A stretch of DNA of 64,000 nucleotides from Crocinitomicaceae bacterium (lineage in GTDB: Bacteria; Bacteroidota; Bacteroidia; Flavobacteriales_D; Crocinitomicaceae), in NCBI GenBank assembly GCA_029252405.1, contig JAQXBM010000098.1:1-64000 (forward strand), read 5' to 3'. The notes under the pieces were generated by a model. That model searched no databases. It saw only the letters and a program-made list of their open reading frames with translations, and had not been told where the DNA came from. Position numbers and translations under genes: made by a program. Below are positions 1 through 8,041 of the stretch, one piece after another. How positions within the stretch are numbered: position 1 is the stretch's first letter; every line of letters starts with the position of its first letter.

Positions 1-1476
1 CCGAAGGAGAAGAATCCAACTTACGACGGGCTAAGCACGAAATTTTTCAACCTTGATTCTAAAGGAAAGAAGCATTTTGTACAAAAAGGAACAGGCAACA
101 ACATGAACGTTCCCATCCACGATCCACATGAAGAATTTAGTCACATAACGCAACAGGTTTTTGGGAGTAACATGATTCCACTTCCTAAAACACCAGCCAC
201 AATGGACGGTTTTTACAAAGATTTTGAGAGCTTCAATTATTTTCCGGAGCAAATCATGCAATCCTATACTCCTGAGGAGCTTCCCGTTTTGAATGGATTG
301 GCGAAAAACTTTGCTGTTTCAGATAGATATTTTAGTTCGATCCCGACGCAAACAAATTGCAATAGAGCATTTGCGGCAAGTGGGAACTCACTCGGCTTAA
401 ACTCAACAACGAAAAAGCTCGAGGCATGGGTAAATAACCGAAACACGAATTATTCATGGCCAGGTTTAAGTCAACCGATAGGTCAACAATTCAACCAAAA
501 AACTATTTGGAATGTCCTGTCTGAGAACGGATTGGGATCAACATCGGATTGGATGCATTATTACAGCGACGGAACACTGTTTGAAGACATACTTGGACTC
601 GATGGTTATTCGTATACCAGGGATCTAATGGAACAAATTCAAGGTACAGAGTTCGATGCTCATTTCGATAACATGGATTCGTTTCTCGCCAGTGCAAAAG
701 CAGGAACACTTCCCAAGTTTAGTTTCTTGGAACCATCTTGGGGTCTGGAAATTCCACTTTTACTTTGGGATGTTGGATTTCAGGGGACAGATTATCACCC
801 ACCTACGAATTTAGCGCCAGGAGAGAAGTTTGTGAAGAGTATTTATGACGCCTTAACTTCGAATGCCGATGCGTGGGCGGAAACCTTGTTCATTATCAAC
901 TTTGACGAGCACGGAGGAACATATGATCATACGAAAACTCCTTGGGGAGCAAAAGCACCGTGGGCAGATCCAACAGATGGAAATAACGCACCCGCTTCGA
1001 GTGAGGGGAATTTTGAGTTCGATCGATTTGGCGTACGCGTGCCACTGATATTGGTTTCTCCTCAAATTGAAGCATCGACAGTTTTTAGAGCGGAGGGAGA
1101 CACTCCTTATGATCACACTTCTGTAATTGCTACAATTTTGAATCTTCTCGGAGTACCAAAGGCTGAATGGAAATTGGGTAGTCGAACGGCAAACGCACCA
1201 ACATTTGAAAATGTATTAACACTGAAGACTCCAAGAACTGACGTTCCCGTTATTAATGCGAATAGTCTGGGAGATGAATCGAGTGTTGACCGATCGAAAG
1301 TTGCGCCAAATGATATTCAACTTCGGATGGTGACAAGTTTAATTTCACAATTGATTGAAAGGCACAACCTGAATGAAAATGACATAGCCGATTTGGATCT
1401 CGCGTCCTTGGAGAAGGTAGATACGCTTTCAGAATTGTCGCAATTTTTGATTAAGACATTTGAAAAGACACGTTAA
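1..1476 (+). CDS. Phosphoesterase / phospholipase C-like hydrolase, 5'-truncated by window edge
   Basis: The reading frame of the tracked ORF (ATG at 103) is open back to base 1 and encodes plausible protein there (PKEKNPTYDGLSTKFFN), so the gene starts outside the window and 103 is not its start. The visible part matches the phosphoesterase family that holds bacterial phospholipase C and AcpA-type acid phosphatases: an early 'DRYFSSIPTQTNCNRAF' segment, the metal-site motif 'NFDEHGGTYDH', then 'FDRFGVRVPLILVSP' and a late 'DHTSVIATIL'. The family hydrolyses phosphate esters, often phospholipid head groups, usually outside the cytoplasm; the signal peptide would lie in the missing part. It ends 5 bp before the convergent response-regulator gene with no clear terminator between. 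The exact substrate cannot be told from sequence. Confidence 0.85.
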   Translation, partial: PKEKNPTYDGLSTKFFNLDSKGKKHFVQKGTGNNMNVPIHDPHEEFSHITQQVFGSNMIPLPKTPATMDGFYKDFESFNYFPEQIMQSYTPEELPVLNGLAKNFAVSDRYFSSIPTQTNCNRAFAASGNSLGLNSTTKKLEAWVNNRNTNYSWPGLSQPIGQQFNQKTIWNVLSENGLGSTSDWMHYYSDGTLFEDILGLDGYSYTRDLMEQIQGTEFDAHFDNMDSFLASAKAGTLPKFSFLEPSWGLEIPLLLWDVGFQGTDYHPPTNLAPGEKFVKSIYDALTSNADAWAETLFIINFDEHGGTYDHTKTPWGAKAPWADPTDGNNAPASSEGNFEFDRFGVRVPLILVSPQIEASTVFRAEGDTPYDHTSVIATILNLLGVPKAEWKLGSRTANAPTFENVLTLKTPRTDVPVINANSLGDESSVDRSKVAPNDIQLRMVTSLISQLIERHNLNENDIADLDLASLEKVDTLSELSQFLIKTFEKTR

Positions 1477-1481
1477 TTCAT

Positions 1482-2156
1482 TTAGATAATTGGAATCTCC
1501 GATGTATCAACGAGTTGTTGCTGGATGGCGTAAATAACCAATCCAGCAACATTTTTCGCTCCAGTTTTTGCGAATAAATTGTTCTTATGTCCATCAACAG
1601 TTCTGGCGGCAATGAAGAGAACTTCCGCGATCTCTTTGGATGTTTTTTGTTGGCAAATTAGTTTGAGTATTTCAACTTCCCTTTCTGAAAGAGTGTTCTT
1701 TTCGTGCAAAACTGGTTGCGGTGATTTGGATGAGATTTGATTTCGTAGAATTGTCAATTGTTCAGGCAAAAAGAAGAATCCTTTTTCAGCAACTTCCACG
1801 ACAATAGAAAGTAATTTGTCTGGGGAAATACCTTTTGGGATAAAGGCGGAAACTCCCGATTTAAGCATGAAGCCCATAAAGGATAGTTTGTAGTGCGATG
1901 ACATTACAATTACACTAATACTCGGGTAGTTCACCTTCAGAATATTTGTCACTTCAACACCGTCCATTTCCTTCATTTTTAAATCGAGTAGGAGGACCTG
2001 AGGTAATTGATCTTGTTTTTCCAGAAGAGCAATGAGTTCTTCACCACTATTCGCTGTAAGGATTACGTCAATTTGACCCTGACGATCGAAATGGGATTTA
2101 AGCAGTTCAACAATCAAGAAATCGTCATCAGTTATGGCAATTGGAATTGGATTCAT
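1482..2156 (-). CDS. Two-component response regulator, NarL/LuxR type
   Basis: A 224-residue transcription regulator. The N-terminal receiver domain (about 4-125) has the acidic cluster D10-D12, the predicted phospho-acceptor D58 in 'LLLDLKMKEMDG' and the conserved lysine K108 in 'FIPKG'. The C-terminal LuxR-type helix-turn-helix (about 155-215) reads 'LSEREVEILKLICQQKTSKEIAEV...RTVDGHKNN'. Its ATG overlaps the stop of the upstream histidine kinase by four bases (ATGA), so the two are surely co-expressed and form a cognate pair. Target genes are unknown; the membrane protein and lipoprotein at the front of the operon are the obvious sensory partners. Confidence 0.93.
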   Translation of the reverse strand: MNPIPIAITDDDFLIVELLKSHFDRQGQIDVILTANSGEELIALLEKQDQLPQVLLLDLKMKEMDGVEVTNILKVNYPSISVIVMSSHYKLSFMGFMLKSGVSAFIPKGISPDKLLSIVVEVAEKGFFFLPEQLTILRNQISSKSPQPVLHEKNTLSEREVEILKLICQQKTSKEIAEVLFIAARTVDGHKNNLFAKTGAKNVAGLVIYAIQQQLVDTSEIPII

Positions 2157-2920
2157 TCGACTAAGGATTTGGTATTAAAGATAAAGAGACTTGAGGTACC
2201 TTCGTTTAATCTTGAATTAATTCGGAATCTTCCATTCAAAAATTGCACCCGCGTCTCGATGTTCTGGAGTCCTAATCCTTTCTTCTTTGTCGTCATGTCA
2301 AAACCGACACCGTTGTCCTTGATGAGTAAAATGAGTTTGTCGGCGCTCTGTCGGATATGGACATTGATTTGAGATGCTTTAGCGTATTTTGACATATTCG
2401 TCATCACCTCCTGGAAAATACGAATGAACTGAATTTTAAATTCATTGCTATGTTCGCGATCGAATCGAAGATCTTCCCGATAGTCGATTTTCATTAATTC
2501 CTGCCAAGGATTTAGGAGGTCTTTGATCAACTCATCTAATGACATGAACTCGAGCAGTGGGGGACTCAAGTCGTGCGATATTCTTCGCGCAATTGAAATA
2601 CAATCATTGACAAGATTAGCCGACACACCATTTTCGTTCTTAACCTGTTCTTGCATTTTTAGGACGGTCAACTTTGAGATTAGCTCATCGTGTAAATCTG
2701 AAGCAATTCGTTTGCGTTCTTTCTCCTGAGTTTTGATCGTTGCATCGAGTAGGTTTTGCTGATACTCCAATTTCGCTTTAGATTCAGCTATTTTCGTTCT
2801 AACAATTTTTTGAAACATTGCACGGACAAGCAGCACGATAAAACCGAGCAGGATCAGTAAAAAAACAACTGCGATAATTACCCAGAGGGTAATCGTTTCT
2901 GGGTTTTGCCATTCTTCCAT
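2153..2920 (-). CDS. Membrane-bound sensor histidine kinase, HisKA_3 type
   Basis: I place the start at the ATG at 2920 (MEEWQNPETITLW), giving 255 residues; the tracked ORF starts 19 codons earlier at a TTG deep in the upstream gene. One TM helix (about 12-35) is followed by a short coiled coil and the DHp motif 'ERKRIASDLHDELISKL' with the phospho-acceptor His. The ATP-binding part has an N-box-like region 'EVMTNMSKYAKA' and the G1 box 'DNGVGFD'. This compact NarX/DesK-like layout normally pairs with LuxR-type regulators, matching the next gene. There is almost no extracytoplasmic domain, so sensing probably depends on the co-encoded polytopic protein. Overlaps the upstream gene by 43 bp and the downstream regulator by 4 bp. 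Confidence 0.9.
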   Translation of the reverse strand: MEEWQNPETITLWVIIAVVFLLILLGFIVLLVRAMFQKIVRTKIAESKAKLEYQQNLLDATIKTQEKERKRIASDLHDELISKLTVLKMQEQVKNENGVSANLVNDCISIARRISHDLSPPLLEFMSLDELIKDLLNPWQELMKIDYREDLRFDREHSNEFKIQFIRIFQEVMTNMSKYAKASQINVHIRQSADKLILLIKDNGVGFDMTTKKKGLGLQNIETRVQFLNGRFRINSRLNEGTSSLFIFNTKSLVE

Positions 2921-3531
2921 ATGAAATAGCTTAGGTATGAGTAAAACACTATTGTTGCTCCAAAATAAGCATACCAAATGTAAATGATGGAGGTCGCAAT
3001 CTGATTAATCAGAAGGTTAATAGGGAGCAGTAATATCAAATTCAGTGCAAAGTAAACTAATATGGCTATGTTCAGCTGTTGAATATCCTTTGAGATTTCT
3101 TTGTCCATTTTCAATTTCTGAATAAAAAACTGAAGTGCAAGAATAACTAACACAAACGATGAAGCGATTTTTGCGTAGGACTGAAACGACCGAACGTTGT
3201 AGGAATCAATGTAGATAAGTTCCCCGATTATATAGATGAGTCCTAAGGAAACAAGTGGGACAAGAAGCATACTTTTTGTCCCTAATTGGTGGAAAATGCT
3301 GGCTATGATCATCAGTTCGAGAGCGCTATAGAGAGGCAGGAAAATTAGATTGTTTCCTGTCTGAATCAAAACAACTCTCGATGAAAGATCAACCGCCAAA
3401 CTGACCATTAGATATACCAAAACTCTCTTCCTCGTTTTATCAACTGACCGAAAGAAGAAAAATCCAAAGAGTACTCCGATTGTTAAAACAAGCGGTGAAC
3501 CATGTGAGAGTACGTAATCAAATAGATTCAC
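2878..3531 (-). CDS. Polytopic (about 7 TM) membrane protein, putative sensory partner of the kinase
   Basis: A 217-residue, very hydrophobic protein with about seven predicted membrane helices and a short basic C-terminus (WKNGKTQKRLPSG). The start is GTG at 3531, overlapping the stop of the preceding lipoprotein gene; the 3' end overlaps the kinase start by 43 bp. I do not recognise a named family. Size and topology resemble 7TM modules that in other Bacteroidota are fused to the N-terminus of histidine kinases, so a split sensor is a reasonable inference, though no ligand-binding motif is visible. Confidence 0.75.
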   Translation of the reverse strand: MNLFDYVLSHGSPLVLTIGVLFGFFFFRSVDKTRKRVLVYLMVSLAVDLSSRVVLIQTGNNLIFLPLYSALELMIIASIFHQLGTKSMLLVPLVSLGLIYIIGELIYIDSYNVRSFQSYAKIASSFVLVILALQFFIQKLKMDKEISKDIQQLNIAILVYFALNLILLLPINLLINQIATSIIYIWYAYFGATIVFYSYLSYFIWKNGKTQKRLPSG

Positions 3532-4364
3532 TCTATTCCCATTGTCTTGAGAAGCCCAAAGTCTTTTGTTCGAATTTTCTTAAAAGGTGGTCCAAGATGA
3601 ACAACGTCCTCAAGGACACCAGTTAATTCACCATTGGAGATTACAGGTCTTGGTTGAACTATTTCATGCGTAGAAGTATTCACAATGATCAAATCACCTT
3701 TATACCCTCCAGTAGCATCTGCATCCTCATCCAGTGCTAAGTAACAAGTGTGTTCATCTCCATGGACCATATCCAAGGTGCGAATTACAAAGATTTGTCC
3801 CATCAAATGCCCTCTAGAGCTGTCGCAGTTCGCTGCGATCCAGTTATTTCTAATAGTGTCGTTCTTCCATGCGTTGATACGTTTATTTGCATCAGCGAGA
3901 GTAATATGATCTTCTCTTGTAGAATCTTTCACAACAGTGACGGGTAAATCTTTCATCTTTCCTTTGATCAACTCTCTTGGAGATAGACTTTCAAGATTTC
4001 CTTTTTTGTCTTTGCTGGCGGGAATTGGGAAAAGATTAATCGTACCGTGCTCGCTATCATAACCAATGTAAACATAGATAGAATCATAGCCCTCATCAGG
4101 GCGATATAAACAAAAGCGGTTCTTTAAAGTACCTACTAAGTTCTGAATTTTAGCAGAATCACCTCGCATATTATTCCATGCGCGTACTTGAGAAGTGTCG
4201 ATTGTTACCCAAGAGTCCACATGCTCAGCTTCATTTGGGGCTTCAATGGGACTAGCATCATCTAAGGGCAATTCTTCAGATGATTCTGAACAGGAACTTA
4301 AAATTGCACCAATAACGATTAGTAGAGATATTCTTTTTTTCAGTGAGAGTGATAGCTTTTTCAT
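3528..4364 (-). CDS. Lipoprotein of unknown function, first gene of the two-component operon
   Basis: The ATG at 4364 (MKKLSLSLKKRISLL...) gives a clean lipoprotein signal with lipobox 'ILSSC'; the tracked GTG start nine codons upstream puts a poor leader before it. The mature protein (about 250 residues) begins with an acidic Ser/Glu-rich linker, then a globular part with paired cysteines and no motif I can assign ('NRFCLYRPDEGYDSIYVYIG', 'GHLMGQIFVIRTLDMVHGD'). It is probably anchored in the outer membrane or exposed to the periplasm. The stop overlaps the next gene's GTG start. In this context it may act as an extracytoplasmic sensor or as the operon's effector; both are guesses. Confidence 0.75.
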   Translation of the reverse strand: MKKLSLSLKKRISLLIVIGAILSSCSESSEELPLDDASPIEAPNEAEHVDSWVTIDTSQVRAWNNMRGDSAKIQNLVGTLKNRFCLYRPDEGYDSIYVYIGYDSEHGTINLFPIPASKDKKGNLESLSPRELIKGKMKDLPVTVVKDSTREDHITLADANKRINAWKNDTIRNNWIAANCDSSRGHLMGQIFVIRTLDMVHGDEHTCYLALDEDADATGGYKGDLIIVNTSTHEIVQPRPVISNGELTGVLEDVVHLGPPFKKIRTKDFGLLKTMGIE

Positions 4365-4755
4365 AATGGTAAGAGTTCGAATATTTAGCACAAAATACTC
4401 AGAAAAATTAGAAAATCACGTCCAAGTAGTGTCAGTTCTGGAGTAGTAAGAGGTACGAATTGAAGTTCAGTTAACTTAACGCCAAATCTCCATTTTTTAT
4501 CATACGTTGATTTGAATTCTGTCTTTCGTTTGACTTTTATCCATTTTTTAGAAAGATTTCCAAAATTTCATTTGTAACGTAAATAGATGACAATCAAACA
4601 CAAAACCGACAACAAACGCGTACAAACGATAAACAAACGACTGTAAATAATTAATAACCGTTTTTAGTTTTTAAGTCGCCCCACCTTTGCAGTGTCGGTA
4701 TCGGAAAGACCGTGTATCGGCAACAAGTTTAAGTTTCATTTAAAGAAAAGTACGT
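4365..4755. other. 391-bp divergent intergenic region
   Basis: No ORF of gene-like quality on either strand. It separates the divergent lipoprotein/two-component operon from the SSB array and is AT-rich, with runs such as TTTTTAGTTTTTAAG near 4661. A promoter-like box for the SSB genes lies at its right end; I could not find a convincing box for the left operon. Confidence 0.6.
4661..4689 (+). promoter_or_regulatory. Putative Bacteroidota promoter of the SSB array
   Basis: CACCTTTG at 4682-4689 is one base from the Bacteroidota -7 consensus TAnnTTTG; a T-rich stretch (TTTTTAG) about 21 bp upstream could serve as the -33 element. It lies 66 bp before the first SSB start codon. Confidence 0.45.
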
Positions 4756-5106
4756 ATGAACACGTTGAGAAACAAAGTGAGTTTGATTGGGCGATTAGGC
4801 GCTCAACCTGAAGTAGTAAAGTTCGAATCTGGTGCAGCGCTGACGCGTTTCAGAATTGCGACGAACGAGCCTTATAAAAATAAAGCGGGTGAGTGGCAAG
4901 ATCAAACACAATGGCACGAAGTTAAAGCCTGGGGGAAGTTGGGAGAGATTGTTTCCAAATTATTGAATAAAGGTCAAGAGGTGGCCATTGACGGACGTAT
5001 CGTGAATAGCGAATACGAGTCAAAAACAGGTGAGAAGCGCTTTGCGACAAGCATCGAATTGAAAGAATTTTTACTCTTAAATGCGGTGGGTGATGCAAAG
5101 AAGTAA
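4756..5106 (+). CDS. Short single-stranded DNA-binding protein (paralogue 1 of 3)
   Basis: A 116-residue OB-fold protein of the Ssb family. It opens 'MNTLRNKVSLIGRLG' and keeps the usual order of strands: 'TRFRIATNEPYKN', 'QTQWHEVKAWGKLGEIV', 'KGQEVAIDGRIVNSEYE' and a closing 'SIELKEFLLL'. It would bind single-stranded DNA in replication, repair or uptake. It lacks the long Gly/Gln linker and acidic tip (DDDxPF-like) by which the housekeeping SSB recruits partners; it ends 'NAVGDAKK'. The length is close to that of a bare OB domain. First of three tandem SSB-like genes; a hairpin separates it from the second. Confidence 0.9.
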   Translation: MNTLRNKVSLIGRLGAQPEVVKFESGAALTRFRIATNEPYKNKAGEWQDQTQWHEVKAWGKLGEIVSKLLNKGQEVAIDGRIVNSEYESKTGEKRFATSIELKEFLLLNAVGDAKK

Positions 5107-5121
5107 TCAAACCTTGAATGG

Positions 5122-5147
5122 TGGAGTTGGCACAGGTGTCAACTCCA
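5122..5147 (+). other. Hairpin between SSB genes 1 and 2
   Basis: TGGAGTTG and CAACTCCA form a perfect 8-bp stem around a 10-nt loop, followed by the U-rich ATCTTCTTC. It may be an RNA processing site or a weak attenuator; it lacks the long T run of a strong terminator. Confidence 0.45.
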
Positions 5148-5167
5148 TCTTCTTCGACAAGCGTGAA

Positions 5168-5488
5168 ATGTCAACGAACCATGTGAATTTAATTGGAAGA
5201 ATCACATCTGAACTAAGATACTACGAACACCCAAGTGGAAGACGAGTGGCGCAATTTACCTTATCAACGAGAGAAAGCTACCTGGATGAAAACGGAGGCA
5301 CGAAGGTGAAACGTCACTGGCATAGAATTGCCGCTTGGGGCAGATGGGTGAAAGTCCTTGAGGAATTCGGAAAAGTAAATCTTCAAGTTGCACTTGAGGG
5401 AAAGCTGATCACTCGCTTTTATTTTCGAGACGGCGTAAAACATTTCATCTCTGAAGTGGAAGTAAACGACCTCGTAATTATGTCGTAA
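5168..5488 (+). CDS. Short single-stranded DNA-binding protein (paralogue 2 of 3)
   Basis: The tracked ORF starts at 5081 inside the previous gene; the ATG at 5168 (MSTNHVNLIGRITSELRYY) gives the expected SSB N-terminus, so I use it (106 residues). OB-fold landmarks are present: 'GRRVAQFTLSTRESY', 'KRHWHRIAAWGRWVKVL', 'VNLQVALEGKLITRFYF' and 'ISEVEVNDLVIMS'. The protein ends right after the last OB strand, with no linker and no acidic tip. It is more diverged than paralogue 1. Likely co-transcribed with its neighbours; the specialised role is unknown. Confidence 0.85.
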   Translation: MSTNHVNLIGRITSELRYYEHPSGRRVAQFTLSTRESYLDENGGTKVKRHWHRIAAWGRWVKVLEEFGKVNLQVALEGKLITRFYFRDGVKHFISEVEVNDLVIMS

Positions 5489-5553
5489 AACTGAACATTG
5501 CTTTACAAAAGGCTCTGGGGAGGGCTTTAACACTAACCACTAATAATCACACA

Positions 5554-5865
5554 ATGCAAACATTAAGAAACAACATTACACTTGTTGGGAACATGGGTTC
5601 CGCAGCAACGATAACAAACTTCGAAAACGGTGGGAAAGTCGCGAGATTCCAGCTTGCTATCGATCGACAGGGAAAGAAGGAAAGTACACCCGACTGGCAC
5701 CGAGTATTCGCTTGGGGAAACATGGCTGGATTCATTGAGAATTATGGAGCCAAGGGTAAACAACTCGCAATCCATGGTCGATTAGTCAACCGAACCTACA
5801 CTAACAAAGCTGGAGAAACGCGAAAGATCACCGAGGTAGAAGTGAAACATGTTATAGGGCTCTAA
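5554..5865 (+). CDS. Short single-stranded DNA-binding protein (paralogue 3 of 3)
   Basis: A 103-residue Ssb-family OB fold starting 'MQTLRNNITLVGNMG', very like paralogue 1's start, then 'VARFQLAIDRQGKK', 'DWHRVFAWGNMAGFI', 'KGKQLAIHGRLVNRTYTN' and 'TEVEVKHVIGL'. As in the other two, the C-terminal tail is absent. It lies 65 bp after paralogue 2 and is followed by a candidate terminator, which would close the three-gene unit. Confidence 0.88.
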   Translation: MQTLRNNITLVGNMGSAATITNFENGGKVARFQLAIDRQGKKESTPDWHRVFAWGNMAGFIENYGAKGKQLAIHGRLVNRTYTNKAGETRKITEVEVKHVIGL

Positions 5866-5918
5866 AAAAGAGGAGTGGTTAAAATCAACCTAACCTACCA
5901 CAACACCTGTAACATGAT

Positions 5919-5976
5919 GGCACTCTTGATACTGGAATTCAACACGATTGAAGGAAAGTTCAGGAGTGCCTTTTTT
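5919..5976 (+). terminator. Candidate terminator after the SSB array
   Basis: GGCACTC (5919-5925) pairs with GAGTGCC (5964-5970), followed at once by TTTTTT. The 38-nt interior is long, so this is a weaker terminator model than others in the window. Confidence 0.45.
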
Positions 5977-6019
5977 AGTTTTCGAGTGAATTATGATCAA
6001 AAGTACAGCACAGAACCAC

Positions 6020-6050
6020 TTGCACGGATTACCAATATTTGGTATTTTTA
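6020..6050 (+). promoter_or_regulatory. Promoter with overlapping operator-like palindrome for parDE
   Basis: TTG (6020-6022) and TATTTTTA (6043-6050) are spaced 20 bp apart, close to the Bacteroidota -33/-7 layout. Between and across them lies the perfect inverted repeat TACCAA-TAT-TTGGTA (6030-6044). A palindrome in this position is what one expects for autorepression by a ParD-type antitoxin or the ParDE complex. Confidence 0.5.
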
Positions 6051-6063
6051 GGTAAAAAATAGC

Positions 6064-6306
6064 ATGGGAAAGAATACGTCAATATCACTTGGGGATCATT
6101 TTGAGCAATTTATTAGTGAAAAGGTGAGGTCTGGTCGATATGGTTCTGCTAGCGAAGTGGTACGATCTGCTCTGAGATTATTGGAAAGAGAAGAAAAGAA
6201 AGAAAAGGCATTGATTAATGCGTTAGAGTCTGGCGAACGAAGTGGTTTCGTTGAGAATTTTGATCCTGATCAGCATTTAAAGGAGATTCATCGCAAGCAC
6301 GAGTAA
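6064..6306 (+). CDS. parD: ParD-type antitoxin
   Basis: An 80-residue protein with a ribbon-helix-helix N-terminus: '[20 protein letters not shown]' and '[18 protein letters not shown]', the classic ParD DNA-binding signature. The C-terminal half, rich in charged residues, would wrap around and neutralise the toxin. It precedes the toxin gene by 5 bp. Autoregulation is supported by the palindrome in the promoter region just upstream. Such antitoxins are usually labile and act with the toxin to repress the operon. Confidence 0.9.
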   Translation: MGKNTSISLGDHFEQFISEKVRSGRYGSASEVVRSALRLLEREEKKEKALINALESGERSGFVENFDPDQHLKEIHRKHE

Positions 6307-6311
6307 ATATA

Positions 6312-6605
6312 ATGGGCTACCGTATAAGTAAACTGGCGATTAAGGATTTAGAGGAAATTTGGTTGTATACTCGCAGCAAATGGTCTACTGAGCAAGCGGA
6401 TGAATATCACTCACAGATCATTCTTAAGATTGAATTCATTGCCAATAATTTCCTGATGGGTAGGCCTATTGAAGAGACAAGAAGAAACTATCGAGTCATG
6501 CAAGTTAAATCACACTTGATTTTCTACCGAAAAGTCGACGGAGACCTTGTAGAAATAGTCCGAATTTTACATCATCGAATGGACATAAAAAGGAGAATCA
6601 AATAA
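6312..6605 (+). CDS. parE: ParE/RelE-superfamily toxin
   Basis: A 97-residue protein of the ParE fold: 'MGYRISKLAIKDLEEIWLYT' at the N-terminus, a central 'GRPIEETRRNYRVMQVKSHL' and the C-terminal 'FYRKVDGDLVEIVRILHHRMD'. ParE toxins poison DNA gyrase; RelE relatives cleave mRNA. The ParD partner and the 'RILHHRMD' ending favour ParE. All expected blocks are present, so the toxin looks intact. It ends 26 bp before the convergent Wzi-like gene. Confidence 0.9.
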   Translation: MGYRISKLAIKDLEEIWLYTRSKWSTEQADEYHSQIILKIEFIANNFLMGRPIEETRRNYRVMQVKSHLIFYRKVDGDLVEIVRILHHRMDIKRRIK

Positions 6606-6631
6606 CGAGTAACAGGCTGAATCGAGCCCAT

Positions 6632-8041
6632 CTAATAATTTCGATAATCATTCCACAACTGACTGCGAATTCCAACCACCAACATGTAATTCATCGAAAG
6701 CTGATTGGTGGCGAATCGGAAGTGATTCTCCATGAAAACATGCAAGTTTCCATGCTCTGTGATTTGATAAGACCCCGTCAAAATCGCATTGAAACGATTG
6801 ACTTGTGCTCCCTGACCAGTGTAATGCCCATATTCAAACGGTCGATTCACATAGGACTGATAAATATCAGCACCATAACTGAATCCGTCTTGATCATCGC
6901 CCTTCACCGAATAATTCATGAACAACTTCGCATTCCACTTATTAAGATTCCATTTCAACTCTCCAAGGATTTCCATAAAGTTCGATCCATACGGATGCGC
7001 CAAGCTATACCCTTGATTTCCATGATTCAGTTCCTCTGAAATGTGAGAATAGGTGTAGGGACGAACGTAGTTGTATTCTCCGCGATAGAAGAAACGATGT
7101 TTTCCAATATCAAAACGTCCTTTGACACCCAATTGCGCTCCAAACTTGTTCGCCCACCATCCCGTTTTTGCGCGAAGCTCAGCAAGGTAGAACTCATCCA
7201 AAATTACTTGCGAATAAATCGTGTGACGATCATTGATATAACCAGAGATTTCAATCCCGAGTAACACATTGTCTGATGATCCTAACGAATACTCCTGAGG
7301 CCGGTAAAACACCAATGGATTCAAATATTCGACATCGAAACCACGTTGCAGTAGCGTGTCTTTTGGTTGAAAAATCACAGATTCAAAAATTCCAATGTTC
7401 AGCCATTTGGTGGGGTTGAATGAAATATGATGACTTGAGGCGAACTTACCCTCCCAACGATTTTGATCGCGCTCCTTCATGAATTGATAAAGTACACTGT
7501 ACTCGAATCGCCAAAATTTCGCACGAATCAAGCCAAAAGGATAGGGTTTTCCATAATCACTCAAGAACAAAGATCGACTTCCTTCCCCAATGAAATTGTG
7601 ATCCAACCCAACCTGAAAGTTGAAAATATGATTGGGCGTGTAGGAAATCCGACTTCTTAGATCAGTGTATAAATCGAAATCGTTTTGTGATGATGTGATG
7701 TGCGATTTCGGTTCGAAAATAGAATCCAAATTGCTGACTCCCTGAATTGCTGCCGCCTGGAAATACCATTTATCATTCAAAACAGCTGTGACTTCACCTC
7801 CCAAACCGAGTTTATAGCCTGGTTGATCTTGCTGAATAAAGTTCAAATCACCAAGTGCAGACACACGCAAATAGTTGTTGTTAAAGTTCGTTTGTCGGAT
7901 CGCAGGTCTTAAGCTCGTGTGCGTTTGAGCAGTCCGCATCACTGCAGAGTCCGAAGGTAATTCTTCGAATAAGCGACCGATTTCGGCTTGTCCAAAACTG
8001 AATCCTGAGATTAGAAGCGCTATGTAAATTAGGTACTTCAT
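6632..8041 (-). CDS. Wzi/RemB-like outer-membrane beta-barrel protein (copy 2)
   Basis: A 469-residue protein with a signal peptide (MKYLIYIALLISGFSFGQ) and an alternating aromatic/polar pattern of outer-membrane strands throughout. It shares the block 'NFIGEGSRSLFLSDYG' with its neighbour, a hallmark of the capsule-assembly Wzi family, whose flavobacterial member RemB is linked to gliding and surface polysaccharide. The ATG overlaps the upstream paralogue's stop (ATGA). It probably anchors or organises surface polysaccharide; a role in motility is known only for RemB and is inferred here. Confidence 0.75.
   Translation of the reverse strand: MKYLIYIALLISGFSFGQAEIGRLFEELPSDSAVMRTAQTHTSLRPAIRQTNFNNNYLRVSALGDLNFIQQDQPGYKLGLGGEVTAVLNDKWYFQAAAIQGVSNLDSIFEPKSHITSSQNDFDLYTDLRSRISYTPNHIFNFQVGLDHNFIGEGSRSLFLSDYGKPYPFGLIRAKFWRFEYSVLYQFMKERDQNRWEGKFASSHHISFNPTKWLNIGIFESVIFQPKDTLLQRGFDVEYLNPLVFYRPQEYSLGSSDNVLLGIEISGYINDRHTIYSQVILDEFYLAELRAKTGWWANKFGAQLGVKGRFDIGKHRFFYRGEYNYVRPYTYSHISEELNHGNQGYSLAHPYGSNFMEILGELKWNLNKWNAKLFMNYSVKGDDQDGFSYGADIYQSYVNRPFEYGHYTGQGAQVNRFNAILTGSYQITEHGNLHVFMENHFRFATNQLSMNYMLVVGIRSQLWNDYRNY

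Noticed and set aside
6064-6605. Toxin-antitoxin pair as part of a larger mobile island
   Set aside because: No integrase, transposase, direct repeats or abrupt base-composition change seen on either side.
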